Source: Nocardioides seonyuensis (GTDB taxonomy: Bacteria > Actinomycetota > Actinomycetes > Propionibacteriales > Nocardioidaceae). Taken from it: DNA of 64,000 bases. The notes under the pieces were generated by a model that was not told where the DNA came from, did no database searches, and saw only the letters and a program-made list of their open reading frames with translations. Every line of letters starts with the position of its first letter. The stretch's first letter is position 1. This document shows positions 63,672-64,000 of the stretch, piece after piece. The stretch lies in NCBI RefSeq assembly GCF_004683965.1, contig NZ_CP038436.1, forward strand, positions 3,782,001 through 3,846,000, in the 5' to 3' direction. The position numbers and the translations under genes are program-made.

Positions 63672-64000
63672 CTACCTGCTCGTTGCGGCCTCTCCGGCCG
63701 CTCGAGCCAGGGGTACCACCATGACGGGAGCCTCGGCGTGACGGAGCACCGTCCGGACGACGGAACCCAGATGCGGTGACACGCGCCAGCGGCCGGCGTG
63801 CCGTCCCACCACCACCAGGGACGCGACCTCGGACGCCTCCACGAGCATCTGGGCCGGCCACTCGTGGTTGACCTCGACCCGGACCGGGACGGAAGGGTGG
63901 GCTGTCCGGAGGCTGCTGATCCTCCCCTCGAGGGCGCGGACCTGCTCGTCGTGCCACTCATCGGCCATGGGTGCTCGGAGGATGTCCTCGTAGGCAGGAT
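63672..64000 (-). CDS. Universal stress protein, C-terminal part (5' end beyond the window)
   Basis: The frame is open from the window end through '[96 protein letters not shown]'. This is the second half of a Usp domain, including an ATP-binding-type loop GRHAG-x8-GS and the C-terminal strand. An internal ATG at 63968 is not the true start because the preceding residues are typical of the inter-helix region of a tandem Usp. Probably a two-domain stress protein, transcribed toward the YnfA-like gene. Confidence 0.83.
   Translation of the reverse strand, partial: PAYEDILRAPMADEWHDEQVRALEGRISSLRTAHPSVPVRVEVNHEWPAQMLVEASEVASLVVVGRHAGRWRVSPHLGSVVRTVLRHAEAPVMVVPLARAAGEAATSR

Noticed and set aside
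1..64000. tRNA or rRNA genes, insertion sequences, prophage or attachment sites
   Set aside because: No cloverleaf-like sequence, transposase, integrase or terminal repeats were seen in the short gaps between genes.

Overview
The window is high-GC actinobacterial chromosome, and gene content and order suggest a Nocardioides-like member of the Propionibacteriales. Supporting signs are many GTG starts, 4-bp ATGA/GTGA gene overlaps, SigE-family ECF sigma and PucR regulators, a PIP-synthase type PgsA, and the gene order hisS-aspS ... rarA ... alaS-ruvX-mltG-aroE ... aroC-aroK-aroB-aroQ. No rRNA, tRNA, insertion sequence, phage or CRISPR array was seen. Coding density is very high and only one gap (61867-62158) approaches 300 bp. 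The first gene (1-624) and the last gene (63672-64000) are cut by the window edges.

Layout. (a) 1-6448, plus strand, accessory: a NAD(P)-binding protein, a secreted RTX-repeat-like protein, an epimerase-like reductase, an ECF sigma factor with a membrane partner, a small membrane protein and an XRE/MmyB regulator. (b) 6412-17713, minus: shikimate genes aroQ, aroB, aroK, aroC and aroE with a prepilin peptidase, then mltG, ruvX, alaS, two small membrane proteins and rarA. (c) 17762-25819, minus: a seven-gene oligopeptide-type ABC importer locus with two different binding lipoproteins. (d) 25975-29808, minus: aspS, hisS and a metallo-hydrolase; then a plus-strand DUF349 gene (29892-31172). (e) 31199-40818, mostly minus: relA, apt, yajC, ruvB, ruvA, ruvC, the YebC regulator, pdxT, an opposing nitronate monooxygenase-like gene, pdxS and a phosphatidylinositol-phosphate synthase. 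(f) 40914-50170: two inositol-monophosphatase-family enzymes, a CEO-synthase/alanine-dehydrogenase-like enzyme with a 44-aa basic protein, a HIT protein, a TetR / ferredoxin reductase / AurF-like diiron oxygenase operon, and thrS. (g) 50242-53806: an acyltransferase, an ABC exporter and a serine-hydrolase lipoprotein. (h) 53807-61866: a PucR regulator divergent from a CaiB-MaoC-LivKHMGF cluster. (i) 62159-64000: small accessory genes.

How the parts work together. Regions b, d and e are housekeeping: aromatic amino-acid precursor synthesis, tRNA charging, Holliday-junction processing with a LexA box in front of ruvCAB, the stringent response, and PLP synthesis. The accessory modules carry the most interesting signals. 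The ECF sigma gene and the RTX-like gene share an AACC-N16-CGTC promoter. The diiron operon has two matching operator-like palindromes 30 bp apart, one of them inside a -35/-10 spacer. Five palindromes at exact 22-bp spacing lie directly upstream of the PIP synthase -10 box. The PucR/CaiB/MaoC/Liv cluster looks like an uptake-plus-CoA-activation route for an unidentified carboxylic acid. At least 13 genes have a TANNNT box 6-9 nt before the start codon, suggesting leaderless transcripts.
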